Shown piece by piece: positions 53,489-62,181 of a stretch of DNA of 64,000 bases. The translations under genes were made by a program, and so were the position numbers. The stretch comes from Micrococcaceae bacterium Sec5.8. Lineage in GTDB: Bacteria > Actinomycetota > Actinomycetes > Actinomycetales > Micrococcaceae. The notes beneath the pieces are model-generated. The model saw only the letters and a list, made by a program, of their open reading frames with translations. It had not been told where the DNA came from and did not search any database. Positions within the stretch are counted from its first letter, which is position 1, and each line of letters opens with the position of its first letter. The DNA is taken from NCBI GenBank assembly GCA_039636775.1, contig CP143429.1, positions 2,852,001 through 2,916,000 on the forward strand, in the 5' to 3' direction.

Positions 53489-53941
53489 TCAGGAAAGTTT
53501 GCCGTTACGTGGCCGCTCCCGGTGCAGCCTTAGCGCGGCGTCGACGAGCGAAACCTTGTTCAGCCCGGCCACGTCGGCCAGCGGGATCCAGGCCGCGTGG
53601 GTGGTGCTGCCGTCCACTTCATGCCGCAACTCCCCGCCCGTGATGGTCCCCTCGTAGACCAGACGGAGGGACTGGAAATCCCGTTCACCGCCGTCGATCC
53701 GGATTTCCGCCGGCCAGTGCCCGACGTCGATCCCCAGCATCGCGCCGACCTCCGCCGTATACCCGGTCTCCTCATAAACCTCCCGGATGCAGCCGTCCAC
53801 CGGGTGCTCGGCGAGGTCAAGCCCGCCGCCTGGCAGGGTCCAGCCCTCCTTCCCGCCCTGCTTCCAGTACGCCAGGAGGATGGCGCCGTCGCGGACGATG
53901 ACCGCGTAGGCAGCGGGGCGGGTGTCGAAGTTCAGGCTCAT
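53489..53941 (-). CDS. Nudix hydrolase
   Basis: 150 residues. Complete Nudix box GGGLDLAEHPVDGCIREVYE followed by ETGY (G-x5-E-x7-R-E-x2-E-E-x-G-U). The start is at ATG 53941 (MSLNFDTRPAAYAVIVRDGA). Nudix enzymes cleave nucleoside diphosphates linked to another group; the substrate is unknown. Same strand as rsgA and its leader ORF. Confidence 0.9.
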   Translation of the reverse strand: MSLNFDTRPAAYAVIVRDGAILLAYWKQGGKEGWTLPGGGLDLAEHPVDGCIREVYEETGYTAEVGAMLGIDVGHWPAEIRIDGGERDFQSLRLVYEGTITGGELRHEVDGSTTHAAWIPLADVAGLNKVSLVDAALRLHRERPRNGKLS

Positions 53942-54005
53942 GGCTCCAGCGTACTGGCCGCGGACCGGCTTGATGGCCGCCGGCTTTAGCGGCCGCCTGC
54001 CCGGG

Positions 54006-54941
54006 TCAGTCCTGCTCGGCCACGAGTTGGAGAACCCCGAAGACCGGGTCCTGCTCCAGAACGCGGACGTCGGTGATTCCCGCGGCCGCCAGTGCGGTGC
54101 GGAAGGCTTCCTGCAGGCGGGGAACGTTCATGCCCAGGCCGCTGCCCAGAATCACCGGCCCGTCGATGCCGAGCTGCCGGACTGTCTGCTCCGCCAGGGC
54201 TGCCAGGTCCCGCCCGGCCTGGTCCACGAGCTCCTGGCTGGCGCCGTGGCCGGCGGAGGCCGCGTCGACCACGAGCCGCGCCCGCTCAGCCCAGTACCGC
54301 CGCCCGGTCTTCGGCGAATGGAACAACGCGATCAGCTTGTTGGGGTCATCGACACCGCAGGAAGCCAGCAAGGCCGAGGTGAGTTCGTCCGGTTCCAACC
54401 CCTGGTTCATCCGGCGCAGGCTGTGGCGGACCGCTTCGCGGCCCAGCCAGTACCCGCTGCCTTCATCGCCCAGCAGGTAACCCCAGCCGCCGGCACGGGC
54501 CTCCCCGCCCAGGCTGTTCCTGCCCCACGCTGCCGATCCCGTTCCGCCGATGACAGCGACGCCGGTGCTGGCGCCACCGGCAGCCAGCAGGAGCCGCGAG
54601 TCGTGGACCACGGTGATCCGGGCGCCTGGAACGTGCGGCGCGATTAGCGCGGCCAGTGCTGCGGCGTCCTCTGCTGTGTCGATGCCTCCGGCGCCCGCGT
54701 AGACCCGCGAGATCTTTCCGCCGCCGATCCGGGCGAAGAGCTCTGCGAGGTTCCGGGCCGCGTCCTCGCGGCTGACGTTCTGGACGTTGGAGCTGCCGAC
54801 GGATTCGTCGGCCACAGCGTGGCCGTCTTCGAAGCGGACGCCGCGCGTCTTGGTTCCGCCGATGTCGAGGCCGATGACCGGCCCGGCGGGGGGTGCGGGC
54901 GGGGAAACGGGGTCCGCCGCCGGAATGTCAGAATGAGTCAC
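54006..54941 (-). CDS. BadF/BadG/BcrA/BcrD-family sugar kinase (N-acetylglucosamine kinase type)
   Basis: 311 residues. ASKHA ATPase signatures: LDIGGTKTRG (phosphate 1), VVHDSRLLL and GTGSAAWGRN (phosphate 2), GWGYLLGDEGSGYWLGREAV, and VILGSGLGMN (adenosine). This is the pattern of N-acetylglucosamine kinases of the BadF group. A Pro/Ala-rich stretch precedes the first motif. Divergent from the nitronate monooxygenase gene, 36 bases apart. Confidence 0.85.
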   Translation of the reverse strand: MTHSDIPAADPVSPPAPPAGPVIGLDIGGTKTRGVRFEDGHAVADESVGSSNVQNVSREDAARNLAELFARIGGGKISRVYAGAGGIDTAEDAAALAALIAPHVPGARITVVHDSRLLLAAGGASTGVAVIGGTGSAAWGRNSLGGEARAGGWGYLLGDEGSGYWLGREAVRHSLRRMNQGLEPDELTSALLASCGVDDPNKLIALFHSPKTGRRYWAERARLVVDAASAGHGASQELVDQAGRDLAALAEQTVRQLGIDGPVILGSGLGMNVPRLQEAFRTALAAAGITDVRVLEQDPVFGVLQLVAEQD

Positions 54942-54977
54942 CGGACCAGCCTACTGAATTCCCACCAGGAGCGAGCC

Positions 54978-56048
54978 ATGTCGCATGAACTCTTCGGCAC
55001 CCGCATCATCGCCGCGCCCATGGCCGGCGGCACGTCCACTCCGGCCTTCGTCCGGGCCGTGTCGGACGCCGGCGGCCTGGGCTTCCTCGCCGCCGGCTAC
55101 AAGAGCGTGGAGGCCATGGCGGCGGAAATCCGGGGCGTCCGCGCTTCCGGGGCGCGTTTTGGCGTGAACGTCTTTGTTCCCGATCCCGCCCAGCTGCCGC
55201 CGCCGGCCGCCACGGTGGCGCGGCTGGAGACCTACCGGAGGCAGCTGAGCAGGGATGCCCTGCGGCTGCAGGTGGAGGTCCCGCCGCTGCGCCTCGACGA
55301 CGACGACCAGTGGCCGGGCAAGATGACGGCCCTGCTGGCTGACCCGGTGGAACTGGTCAGTTTTACCTTCGGCCTGCCAGGCGCCGATGGCGTGCGTGCG
55401 CTGCAGCGGGCTGGTTCGGCAGTGCTGGCCACGGTGACGACGGTAGCCGAGGCGCTGGCGGCCGCCGGGCAGGGAGTGGATGCGCTGGTGGTCCAGCATG
55501 ACAGCGCAGGCGGCCACAGCGCGGCCTTCCTGCCGACCACAACGGGGCACGGCAGCAGTTCCGGGTCCGGCCACGGTCCGGGCCACGAGGTCAGCCGGCC
55601 GCTCTCGACGGCGGAGCTGGTCGCGGCGGTGCGGTCCGCCGTCGGGCTCCCGCTGGTGGCTGCCGGTGGAGTGATGGACCGGGCCGGGGTGGAAGAGGTG
55701 CTGGCCGCAGGCGCCCAGGCAGCCCAGCTGGGCACCGCGTTCCTGCGCACTTCCGAGAGTGGGGCCCGGCAGCTGCACAAGGATGCCCTCGCCAGTCCAC
55801 GCTTCACCCGGACGGCCCTGACCCCGGCCTTCACCGGGCGCCAGGCCCGTGCGCTGGCCAACGCGTTTGTCCGGGACCATCCCGACGCGCCGGAGTCGTA
55901 CCCCGCCGTGCATCACCTCACCGCCCCGCTGCGCGCAGCCGCGGCCGCTGCCGGGGACGCGGAGCGGCTGAACCTCTGGGCCGGAACGGGCTGGCAGCGG
56001 GCGCGGGCCGGATCCGTCGCGGAAGTCCTGGCGGAACTGCTGGACTGA
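54978..56048 (+). CDS. Nitronate monooxygenase-family flavoenzyme
   Basis: 356 residues from ATG 54978, with AGGAG 8 bases upstream. TIM-barrel family markers are IIAAPMAGGTSTPAFVRAVS, GGLGFLAAGYKSVEAM, VNVFVP, VVQHDSAGGHSA (FMN-phosphate loop, with HDSAGGH where many members have G-x-EAGGH) and LVAAGGVMDRAGVEEVL. Members oxidise alkyl nitronates with FMN. Real substrate unknown. Confidence 0.85.
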   Translation: MSHELFGTRIIAAPMAGGTSTPAFVRAVSDAGGLGFLAAGYKSVEAMAAEIRGVRASGARFGVNVFVPDPAQLPPPAATVARLETYRRQLSRDALRLQVEVPPLRLDDDDQWPGKMTALLADPVELVSFTFGLPGADGVRALQRAGSAVLATVTTVAEALAAAGQGVDALVVQHDSAGGHSAAFLPTTTGHGSSSGSGHGPGHEVSRPLSTAELVAAVRSAVGLPLVAAGGVMDRAGVEEVLAAGAQAAQLGTAFLRTSESGARQLHKDALASPRFTRTALTPAFTGRQARALANAFVRDHPDAPESYPAVHHLTAPLRAAAAAAGDAERLNLWAGTGWQRARAGSVAEVLAELLD

Positions 56049-56068
56049 GAGCCCGATACGCGGCGGTT

Positions 56069-57052
56069 TCACGTGCCCGAGCGGCCGCGGACAAACCCGG
56101 CAAGCAGGTCCGGGCCCTCGCTGAGCACCAGCTCCCGGAACAGCCGCACGGGGGGCGGTTCGGCGTCGACTCCCCCACGCCGTTCCCGCCAGGCCAGGCC
56201 GATCTCCCGGAACGCCAGGGCTGAATCCAGGGCGAGTTCCACCCACCCAAGGTCCCCGGAGTCCCCGGGCGTGTGGCGGCCGGGAGCCGAACCGCCGGGC
56301 GGAAGGATGCTCACGCCGAGTCCTGCCGAGACGAGTCCCCGGGCCGTGTGCGAATCCTGGCTTTCGAAGGCAATGCGGGGCCGGAAGCCTGCTTCCCGGA
56401 ACAAGGCGTCGGTCAGCGAGCGCATGCCGTAGCCGGAGCCCATGGCTACGAACGGCTCGTGCCGGATCTGCGTAAGGCTGGCCCGGCGGTGCTTGGCGAG
56501 CGGATGCCGGTGGTGGACCACCAGCCGCAGCGGCTCCCGGTACAGGGCCGCTGCGCAGATCAAACGGCTTGGCGCCGCCACAGGTGCTGTCAGGGCCAGG
56601 TCCGCGTCCCCGGCGGCGAGTTCTGCGAGGCAGCCGTCCCGGGCACCCTGGCTGAGGTGGAAGGCCGGCTGGGGATGCCGGCGGCGGAACGCGCTGATCA
56701 GCAGCGGCAGCATGGCCTCACCGAACGTGTGCTGAAAGGACACGGAGATCCGGCCCCGCACCACCTCGGATTCGTGCCGGACCAGGTCCAGCCCGGACTG
56801 GAATTCCGCCAGGGCGGCTTCGACGTGCGGCAGGAGCGTCTTGGCCGCCGGCGTCAGGCGTACGCCGCGGCCGTCGCGAAGGAGCAGTTCCGTTCCGAGG
56901 ATGCTGCTGGCTCTGGCGATTCCCCGGCTGACCGTCGATTGGGGCAGCCCCAGCACCGCGGCAGTTTCGGTGATGTGCTGGGTTCGTCCGAGCTCGGCCA
57001 GGAGGGGCAGCAGCGGCAGCAACTGGACGAGCTGCTTATGCTCCGCCTCCAT
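56069..57052 (-). CDS. LysR-family transcriptional regulator
   Basis: 327 residues. The winged-helix domain reads LAELGRTQHITETAAVLGLP then STVSRGIARASSILGTELLL, followed by the LysR substrate domain (VRGRISVSFQHTFGEAMLPL and LRLVVHHRHPLA). Divergently transcribed from the MFS gene at 57144, which it probably controls. A CATGC/GCATG inverted repeat lies between them. Confidence 0.87.
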   Translation of the reverse strand: MEAEHKQLVQLLPLLPLLAELGRTQHITETAAVLGLPQSTVSRGIARASSILGTELLLRDGRGVRLTPAAKTLLPHVEAALAEFQSGLDLVRHESEVVRGRISVSFQHTFGEAMLPLLISAFRRRHPQPAFHLSQGARDGCLAELAAGDADLALTAPVAAPSRLICAAALYREPLRLVVHHRHPLAKHRRASLTQIRHEPFVAMGSGYGMRSLTDALFREAGFRPRIAFESQDSHTARGLVSAGLGVSILPPGGSAPGRHTPGDSGDLGWVELALDSALAFREIGLAWRERRGGVDAEPPPVRLFRELVLSEGPDLLAGFVRGRSGT

Positions 57053-57101
57053 GGCCCCGTCCTCCGTATCGTTCCATATTTGCCATCAATCCTATGAGAA
57101 T

Positions 57102-57118
57102 CATGCATTGGAAGCATG
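57102..57118. promoter_or_regulatory. Inverted repeat CATGC-N7-GCATG, candidate LysR operator
   Basis: CATGCATTGGAAGCATG lies in the 91-base gap between the LysR and MFS starts. It has partial T-N11-A character (ATGCATTGGAAGCAT), the usual LysR-box form. It is 25 bases before the MFS start. Confidence 0.4.
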
Positions 57119-57143
57119 TCTGATGGAAGCCTACTCTGGGGGA

Positions 57144-58457
57144 ATGACCCGGCCCCCGCAACGCCAGCTCCGCGCCCCCGCCTGGACCGGCGCAGATCCT
57201 GCCGCCGAACACGGCACGGCCCGGAAAGCGGCTGTCTGGCCCGGGCACACCAAGGGCTCTGCTGCCTACCGGAAGATTCTCGCCGGCCTGGCGTTTGCCG
57301 GCGTCGCCACCTTCGCCCAGTTGTATGCCACCCAGGCTGTCCTGCCGATGATGGCGGCCGAACTGCAGGTGAGCGCGGCGGAGGCGGCCCTGACCATTTC
57401 GCTGGCCACCGTGGGCCTTGCCGCGACGGTGCTTCCGTGGTCCTTCCTGGCTGACCGCATCGGCCGTGTCCGGGCCATGATGTGGGGCATCTCGGCCGCG
57501 ACGGCCCTGGGCTTGCTGGTGCCGCTCGCCGCGAGCTTCCCAATGCTGCTGGGCCTGCGGATGCTTGAGGGCATGGCCCTGGGCGGCATTCCGGCCATTG
57601 CCATCGCTTACCTCAACGAGGAGGTCAACAAGGCCCATGCCGCGCTGGCGGCCGGAACCTACGTCGCCGGCACTACCCTGGGCGGACTTGCAGGCCGGCT
57701 GGTGGCCGGCTTTGTGGGCGAGCTCTGGGGGTGGCGGGCCGCGACCCTGGCCGTCTCGGTTCTGGCCGCGGCAGCAGCCGTCCTGTTCCTGTTCCTGGTT
57801 CCTCCGGCCAGGGGCTTCACGGCGGCGGCGGCCAGCGGGTTCCGCGGCGCGCTCCGGACGCTGGCGGGCCACAGCCGGAACCCCCGGTTGCTGGCCCTCT
57901 ATATCCAGGCGTTCCTGCTGATGGGCGGCTTCGTGGCGGTGTACAACTACCTGGGCTTCCGGCTCGCTGGGAAACCCTTCAACCTGCCGGCCACCGCGAT
58001 TAGCCTGATCTTCCTGGCATACCTCTCCGGAACGGTCACCTCGCGCTGGGCCGGCGGCCTGACGGCACGGTTCGGGCGGCGGACGGTGTCGATTGCAGGA
58101 ACACTGCTGATGGTGGCCGGGCTGGCGCTGACGCTGACCCACTTGCTGGTGCTCATCCTGCTGGGCCTGCTGCTGTTCACCGGCGGTTTTTTCGCGGCGC
58201 ACAGCATCGGCGCCGGCTGGACCGGCGGAATCGCAACGTCCGGCAGGGCGCAGGCGGCCTCGCTCTACAATCTCGCGTACTACCTCGGTTCCAGCGTCAT
58301 TGGCTGGGCCGGCGGACTGGTGTTCCAGTCGCTGGGCTGGACGGCTCTGGCCCTGAGCGTGATCGGGCTTGCGGGAACGACGGCGGTGATCACCGCCGTC
58401 GTTCATCCGCCCCGGACGGTGGCTCCCGCGGCTGCCAGTGGCGCAAGGCCCCGTTAG
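57144..58457 (+). CDS. MFS transporter controlled by the divergent LysR
   Basis: 437 residues from ATG 57144 (GGGGG just upstream; ATG 57123 is possible). About twelve membrane segments. MFS loop motif WSFLADRIGRVRAM between helices 2 and 3, and a matching one at TARFGRRTVS. YATQAVLPMMAAELQVS is typical of the drug/arabinose-efflux type (YnfM-like). Substrate unknown. Overlaps the convergent PLP gene by 4 bases. Confidence 0.88.
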   Translation: MTRPPQRQLRAPAWTGADPAAEHGTARKAAVWPGHTKGSAAYRKILAGLAFAGVATFAQLYATQAVLPMMAAELQVSAAEAALTISLATVGLAATVLPWSFLADRIGRVRAMMWGISAATALGLLVPLAASFPMLLGLRMLEGMALGGIPAIAIAYLNEEVNKAHAALAAGTYVAGTTLGGLAGRLVAGFVGELWGWRAATLAVSVLAAAAAVLFLFLVPPARGFTAAAASGFRGALRTLAGHSRNPRLLALYIQAFLLMGGFVAVYNYLGFRLAGKPFNLPATAISLIFLAYLSGTVTSRWAGGLTARFGRRTVSIAGTLLMVAGLALTLTHLLVLILLGLLLFTGGFFAAHSIGAGWTGGIATSGRAQAASLYNLAYYLGSSVIGWAGGLVFQSLGWTALALSVIGLAGTTAVITAVVHPPRTVAPAAASGARPR

Positions 58458-59617
58458 CGGGTGGTCTCGATGGCTTGGACGAGGTCGGCGACGATGTCGG
58501 CCGGGTCTTCCAGGCCCACCGAGACCCGCAGCAGGCCGGCGTGGGGTTTGGCGCCGGCAGCCACCGGCCGGTGGGTCAGCCCCGCCGGGTGCTGGATCAG
58601 GGTGTCGATGCCGCCGAGGGAGACCGCATGCGTGATCATGCCGACGGCCCCGGGAGTCCGCCCGGCATGTTCTGCGCTGCCCAGTTCGAAGGCGATGAGG
58701 GAGCCGGGACCGGCCATCTGGGTTCCGACCAGCCCGTGCGGATCGCATTCCGGCAGTCCCGGGTAAAAGACGCGCCGCACCAGTCCGTGCCCGGCCAGGG
58801 CGGAAGCCACCTTTTGGGCGCTGGCTTGCTGGGCGCGCACCCGGACCGGCAGAGTGGCCAAGCCGCGGTGGAGCAGGTAGGCCGGCCAGGGGGTGAGGAT
58901 GCCGCCGGTGACAGCCCGGATCCGGCGCAGCCGTGTGGTCCACTCGGGGGCTGCAGCCACCACTCCGCCCATGGCGTCCCCGTGTCCGCCGAGGAACTTG
59001 GTGGCACTGTGCAGCACCATGGCGGCGCCGTGCCGGAACGGCTGCTGCAGGATTGGGCTGGCGAAGGTGTTGTCCACCAGGAGCGGCACGCCGTCCGCCG
59101 CCGCAGCAACGCCGGCAATGTCGACCAGCTCCAGGCTCGGGTTGGCCGGTGTCTCAAGAATTACCAGTCCGGTGTCGGGCCGGAGCGCAGCATGGACGCC
59201 CGCCGGCGTGGTGAACGTGACCTCGTTGCCGAGCAACCCCGCGGCCAGCAGATAATCACTTCCGCCGTAGAGCGGCCGCACCGCCACGACATGCTTCTTT
59301 CCGGTGGAAACGACGGCGAGCAGCACCGCGCTGAGCGCGGCCATACCCGTGGCGAATGCCACCGCCTCGGGGGTGTCCTCGAGGACGGCGACGCCCTCCT
59401 CGAAGCGGGCAACGGTCGGGTTCCAGAGCCGCTGGTAGACGGTGCTCTGGCCCTCCTCGTGGGAGCCGCCGGTGGCAAGGTGTTCGTAGGCGAGGCCGCC
59501 GTCGTGCACGGAGGGAAGCGGGGCCGTGGTGGAGAGATCGATGGGCACCGCGTGGACGCCCAGATCTGTGAGGCCGGTCCGGCCGGCATGGACTGCCAAC
59601 GAATCCTGTGAAAGCAC
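58454..59617 (-). CDS. Trans-sulfuration-family PLP enzyme (cystathionine/methionine gamma-lyase-like)
   Basis: 387 residues from GTG 59617 (AAGGAG 6 bases upstream). Cys/Met metabolism PLP fold: QRLWNPTVARFEEGVAVLED, FATGMAALSAVLLAV, ETPANPSLELVDIAGVA, LLVDNTFASPILQQP and HSATKFLGGHGDAMGG with the PLP Lys. The C-terminal HAVSLGGIDTLIQHPA ends the signature. Cannot tell beta/gamma-elimination from synthase activity. Divergent from an AsnC regulator, a common pairing for amino-acid lyases. Confidence 0.88.
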   Translation of the reverse strand: MLSQDSLAVHAGRTGLTDLGVHAVPIDLSTTAPLPSVHDGGLAYEHLATGGSHEEGQSTVYQRLWNPTVARFEEGVAVLEDTPEAVAFATGMAALSAVLLAVVSTGKKHVVAVRPLYGGSDYLLAAGLLGNEVTFTTPAGVHAALRPDTGLVILETPANPSLELVDIAGVAAAADGVPLLVDNTFASPILQQPFRHGAAMVLHSATKFLGGHGDAMGGVVAAAPEWTTRLRRIRAVTGGILTPWPAYLLHRGLATLPVRVRAQQASAQKVASALAGHGLVRRVFYPGLPECDPHGLVGTQMAGPGSLIAFELGSAEHAGRTPGAVGMITHAVSLGGIDTLIQHPAGLTHRPVAAGAKPHAGLLRVSVGLEDPADIVADLVQAIETTR

Positions 59618-59750
59618 CGTTACTCCTTATGAATATTCACCGTTGAATACCGCAAGTATTTGGCAATAATTCGGAGTTTCGAAGGGCCGGCGAATGCATT
59701 TGCCGAAATGGCCCGTTTAGGATGAACAGAGAACAACTCTAGGAGGACCC
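59618..59750. promoter_or_regulatory. Shared promoter/operator region of the PLP lyase and AsnC genes
   Basis: 133 bases between divergent starts, AT-rich for this genome. It holds the palindrome GAATATTC (59631-59638) and related AT-rich half-sites (AAGTATTTGGCAATAATT), as expected for Lrp/AsnC binding. Confidence 0.45.
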
Positions 59751-60254
59751 ATGGGTAGCAGTGCGAAGAATCTTCGGCCGGTCGTAGGCGGCGAACCGCT
59801 GGACGCCATCGACGAGCGCCTGCTGGCCGCCCTCGTCGACGATGCCCGGATTTCCAACAAACAGCTGGCCGAGCTGGTTGGCATCGCGCCGTCCACTGCC
59901 CTGATGCGCACCAGGGCGCTCTCCGAGCGGGGAATCATCGAGGGATTCGAGGCGAAGCTGAGCCTCTCCGCGATCGGCCGTTCGGTGCAGGCCCTGATCG
60001 CTGTCCGGCTGCGCGCCCATGACCGCGAACAGATCGACCGCTTCACGGCCCGGGTCCCGAAGCTCCCGGCCGTACTTTCAACCTTCCACACCTCGGGTTC
60101 GGTGGACTACCTGCTGCACATCGCCGTGGCCACCACCGAGGACCTCCGGGACTGGGTGCTGGACAACCTGGCCACCGACCCCGTGGTGGGCCACACCGAA
60201 ACCACCCTCGTGTTCGACCACATTCAGGGCAACCTGGGCCTGTTGCCGGATTAG
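59751..60254 (+). CDS. Lrp/AsnC-family regulator
   Basis: 167 residues from ATG 59751 with AGGAGG 4 bases upstream. N-terminal helix-turn-helix (DAIDERLLAALVDDARISNK then QLAELVGIAPSTALMRTRAL) and C-terminal RAM/ligand domain (QALIAVRLRAHDREQIDRFT, then FHTSGSVDYLLHIAVAT). Divergent from the trans-sulfuration enzyme gene, its likely target. Its stop overlaps the convergent MFS end. Confidence 0.9.
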   Translation: MGSSAKNLRPVVGGEPLDAIDERLLAALVDDARISNKQLAELVGIAPSTALMRTRALSERGIIEGFEAKLSLSAIGRSVQALIAVRLRAHDREQIDRFTARVPKLPAVLSTFHTSGSVDYLLHIAVATTEDLRDWVLDNLATDPVVGHTETTLVFDHIQGNLGLLPD

Positions 60255-61489
60255 CCGCGGCGAAGGGCCCCGCGCAGGGTGACTCCTGCGAGAGTGACTG
60301 CCGCGATCGAACACAGCACAACGAAGCCAGCCACCGCTGCCTGCAGCCCCACGACGCCGGCGGCGAGGCCCAGCCCGATGACGGGGAACGCACTGCCGAG
60401 GTATGTGATGACGTAGACGGTGCTGATGATCTGGGCATGGCGTGAGGCCTCAACTTTCCCGGCAACATCGTTAAAGACCGTCCGGAAGGACACGCCCTGC
60501 CCCACCCCGGCCGTGATGCTTGCGAGGATCAGCAGCCACGGGCTGCTCCAGGCGGCGGCCGCTGCAATCAGCAGCACAGATACGGCGAGCATGCCCAGTC
60601 CCACCGGCACTACAAAGCGTCCCCGCACGGCGAGAAGCTGGCTCAGTGCGGAGGATCCAAGAGTGAGTCCGGCCAGCAGGCCGATGAGCGGCCGCGAGTC
60701 GGCGTGAACAATCTGGGCGAAGTAGCCAGGCGCCAGGGACAGGCAGAAGCCAAAGACGGCAAAACTGAGGAAACCCACCGAGGACGCCAGCCAGAAGGCG
60801 CCGCGCGCCTCGCGGGATACCGAAGGCCTGCGGGGCGCGAGCACGCTCAGCGGCTGCGGGCCCGCGACCGAAGTGATGGCTGGACGGGCCTTGAGCAGGT
60901 ACAGCGGGATTAACAGCGCCGCCAGAACCAGCGAATGAAGGTAGTAGGGCGTTGAGGTGGGACCGGGCAGCAGCGAGAGCACTCCCCCGATCGCCGGACC
61001 CGCCGCAACGCCGCCTGCCGACGCCAGCAGCGTGAACCTTGACGCCCACTCGGGACGGCTCGGCAGCAACTCCCGCAGGGCGGCCGAACTGGCTCCGGTG
61101 GCAAGCGCCACGGCCACCCCCTGCAGGGCCCGCCCTGCGCACAGCGCGAACAGGCTGTCCGCCGTGGCAAAAACCGCACCGCCGGCGAGACCCACGAGCA
61201 CCGCGAGCACCAGGGCTGCCCGGCGGCCGATATGGTCGGACCAGTGGCCGGCCAGGATCAGGGTGGCCACTAGCGCCAGGACGTAGGCGGAAAAAGCAAC
61301 CGTGACATCGAGCGCGGTGATGCCGAGCTTGGCCTGCAGCAACGGATAGATCGGGGTGGCCAGGTTCGCGCCGACCAGCAGCGTAAAAATAACGACGCCG
61401 GCCATCACCAGCCGTGCCGTGGTGGAGGCATCCCAACCCCAGCGTGATGCTGCAGCGGGGCGCATGCGAAGCTCGTTGAAAACCGTCAT
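60251..61489 (-). CDS. MFS transporter
   Basis: 412 residues from ATG 61489; the frame is open further upstream but without transporter similarity. About twelve helices, with GANLATPIYPLLQAKLGITA and GHWSDHIGRRAAL (MFS loop motif). ALQGVAVALATGASSAALRE is the helix-4/5 signature. Divergent from a second Lrp regulator. Perhaps an amino-acid or drug exporter, by context only. Confidence 0.87.
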   Translation of the reverse strand: MTVFNELRMRPAAASRWGWDASTTARLVMAGVVIFTLLVGANLATPIYPLLQAKLGITALDVTVAFSAYVLALVATLILAGHWSDHIGRRAALVLAVLVGLAGGAVFATADSLFALCAGRALQGVAVALATGASSAALRELLPSRPEWASRFTLLASAGGVAAGPAIGGVLSLLPGPTSTPYYLHSLVLAALLIPLYLLKARPAITSVAGPQPLSVLAPRRPSVSREARGAFWLASSVGFLSFAVFGFCLSLAPGYFAQIVHADSRPLIGLLAGLTLGSSALSQLLAVRGRFVVPVGLGMLAVSVLLIAAAAAWSSPWLLILASITAGVGQGVSFRTVFNDVAGKVEASRHAQIISTVYVITYLGSAFPVIGLGLAAGVVGLQAAVAGFVVLCSIAAVTLAGVTLRGALRRG

Positions 61490-61643
61490 AGCCCTGACCT
61501 TGGAAAGAAGCGGCCGGCGGGTTCCATGGAACAAGGGACCGCCAGCCCGAGATGATGTGCACCTCAAGAATGCGTCATGGCTGACCGTCCCAACTGTTTT
61601 TCATGCCAAAATTGATCAAAACAGTCAAGCGATCAACGCCAGC

Positions 61644-62174
61644 ATGAACCGGAGTGACGATTTGAACAGCCTGGACCCCACTGATCTGAAGATCCTGCTG
61701 GAATTGATCCGGGATCCCCGGATCCAGATCGGCGACCTCAGCGAAACCCTCGGCATCGCGCGCAACACGGCTCAGTCCCGTGTGCGCCGCATGCAGCGGT
61801 CCGGCCTGCTGCACGAGGGCGGCCGCGAGATCGATCTGGAGGCGGTGGGTTACGACGTCGTCGCCTTCGTTACCATCGAGGTCACGCACCGGGAGCTGGA
61901 CGGCGTGGTGGGTGCGTTGCGCCTGATCGCGCAGGTCCTGGAAGTCCACGAAATCTCCGGCCGCGGCGACGTCTGGTGCCGGGTGGTGGCCACCGACACC
62001 CACAACCTGCAGGTAGCCCTGCGCTCCATCCTCCGGATCAAGGGAGTCATCCGGACCGAAACGGTCCTTGCCCTGCATACCCACATCCAGTACCGCACCG
62101 AGCCGCTGATCAGCCGGCTGGCGCAGGGCAGCTCGCTGCCGCCCGCAGCTCCGCGGGCACAAAACACGGCATAA
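61644..62174 (+). CDS. Lrp/AsnC-family regulator, second
   Basis: 176 residues from ATG 61644 (TTG 61661 with GGAG upstream would be out of frame or shorter; ATG preferred). Helix-turn-helix LDPTDLKILLELIRDPRIQI then GDLSETLGIARNTAQSRVRR, and a ligand domain ending VLALHTHIQYRTEPLI. Divergent from the MFS gene. Seven bases before the GTG of corA, so corA may be co-transcribed with it. Confidence 0.88.
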   Translation: MNRSDDLNSLDPTDLKILLELIRDPRIQIGDLSETLGIARNTAQSRVRRMQRSGLLHEGGREIDLEAVGYDVVAFVTIEVTHRELDGVVGALRLIAQVLEVHEISGRGDVWCRVVATDTHNLQVALRSILRIKGVIRTETVLALHTHIQYRTEPLISRLAQGSSLPPAAPRAQNTA

Positions 62175-62181
62175 TTACGCA

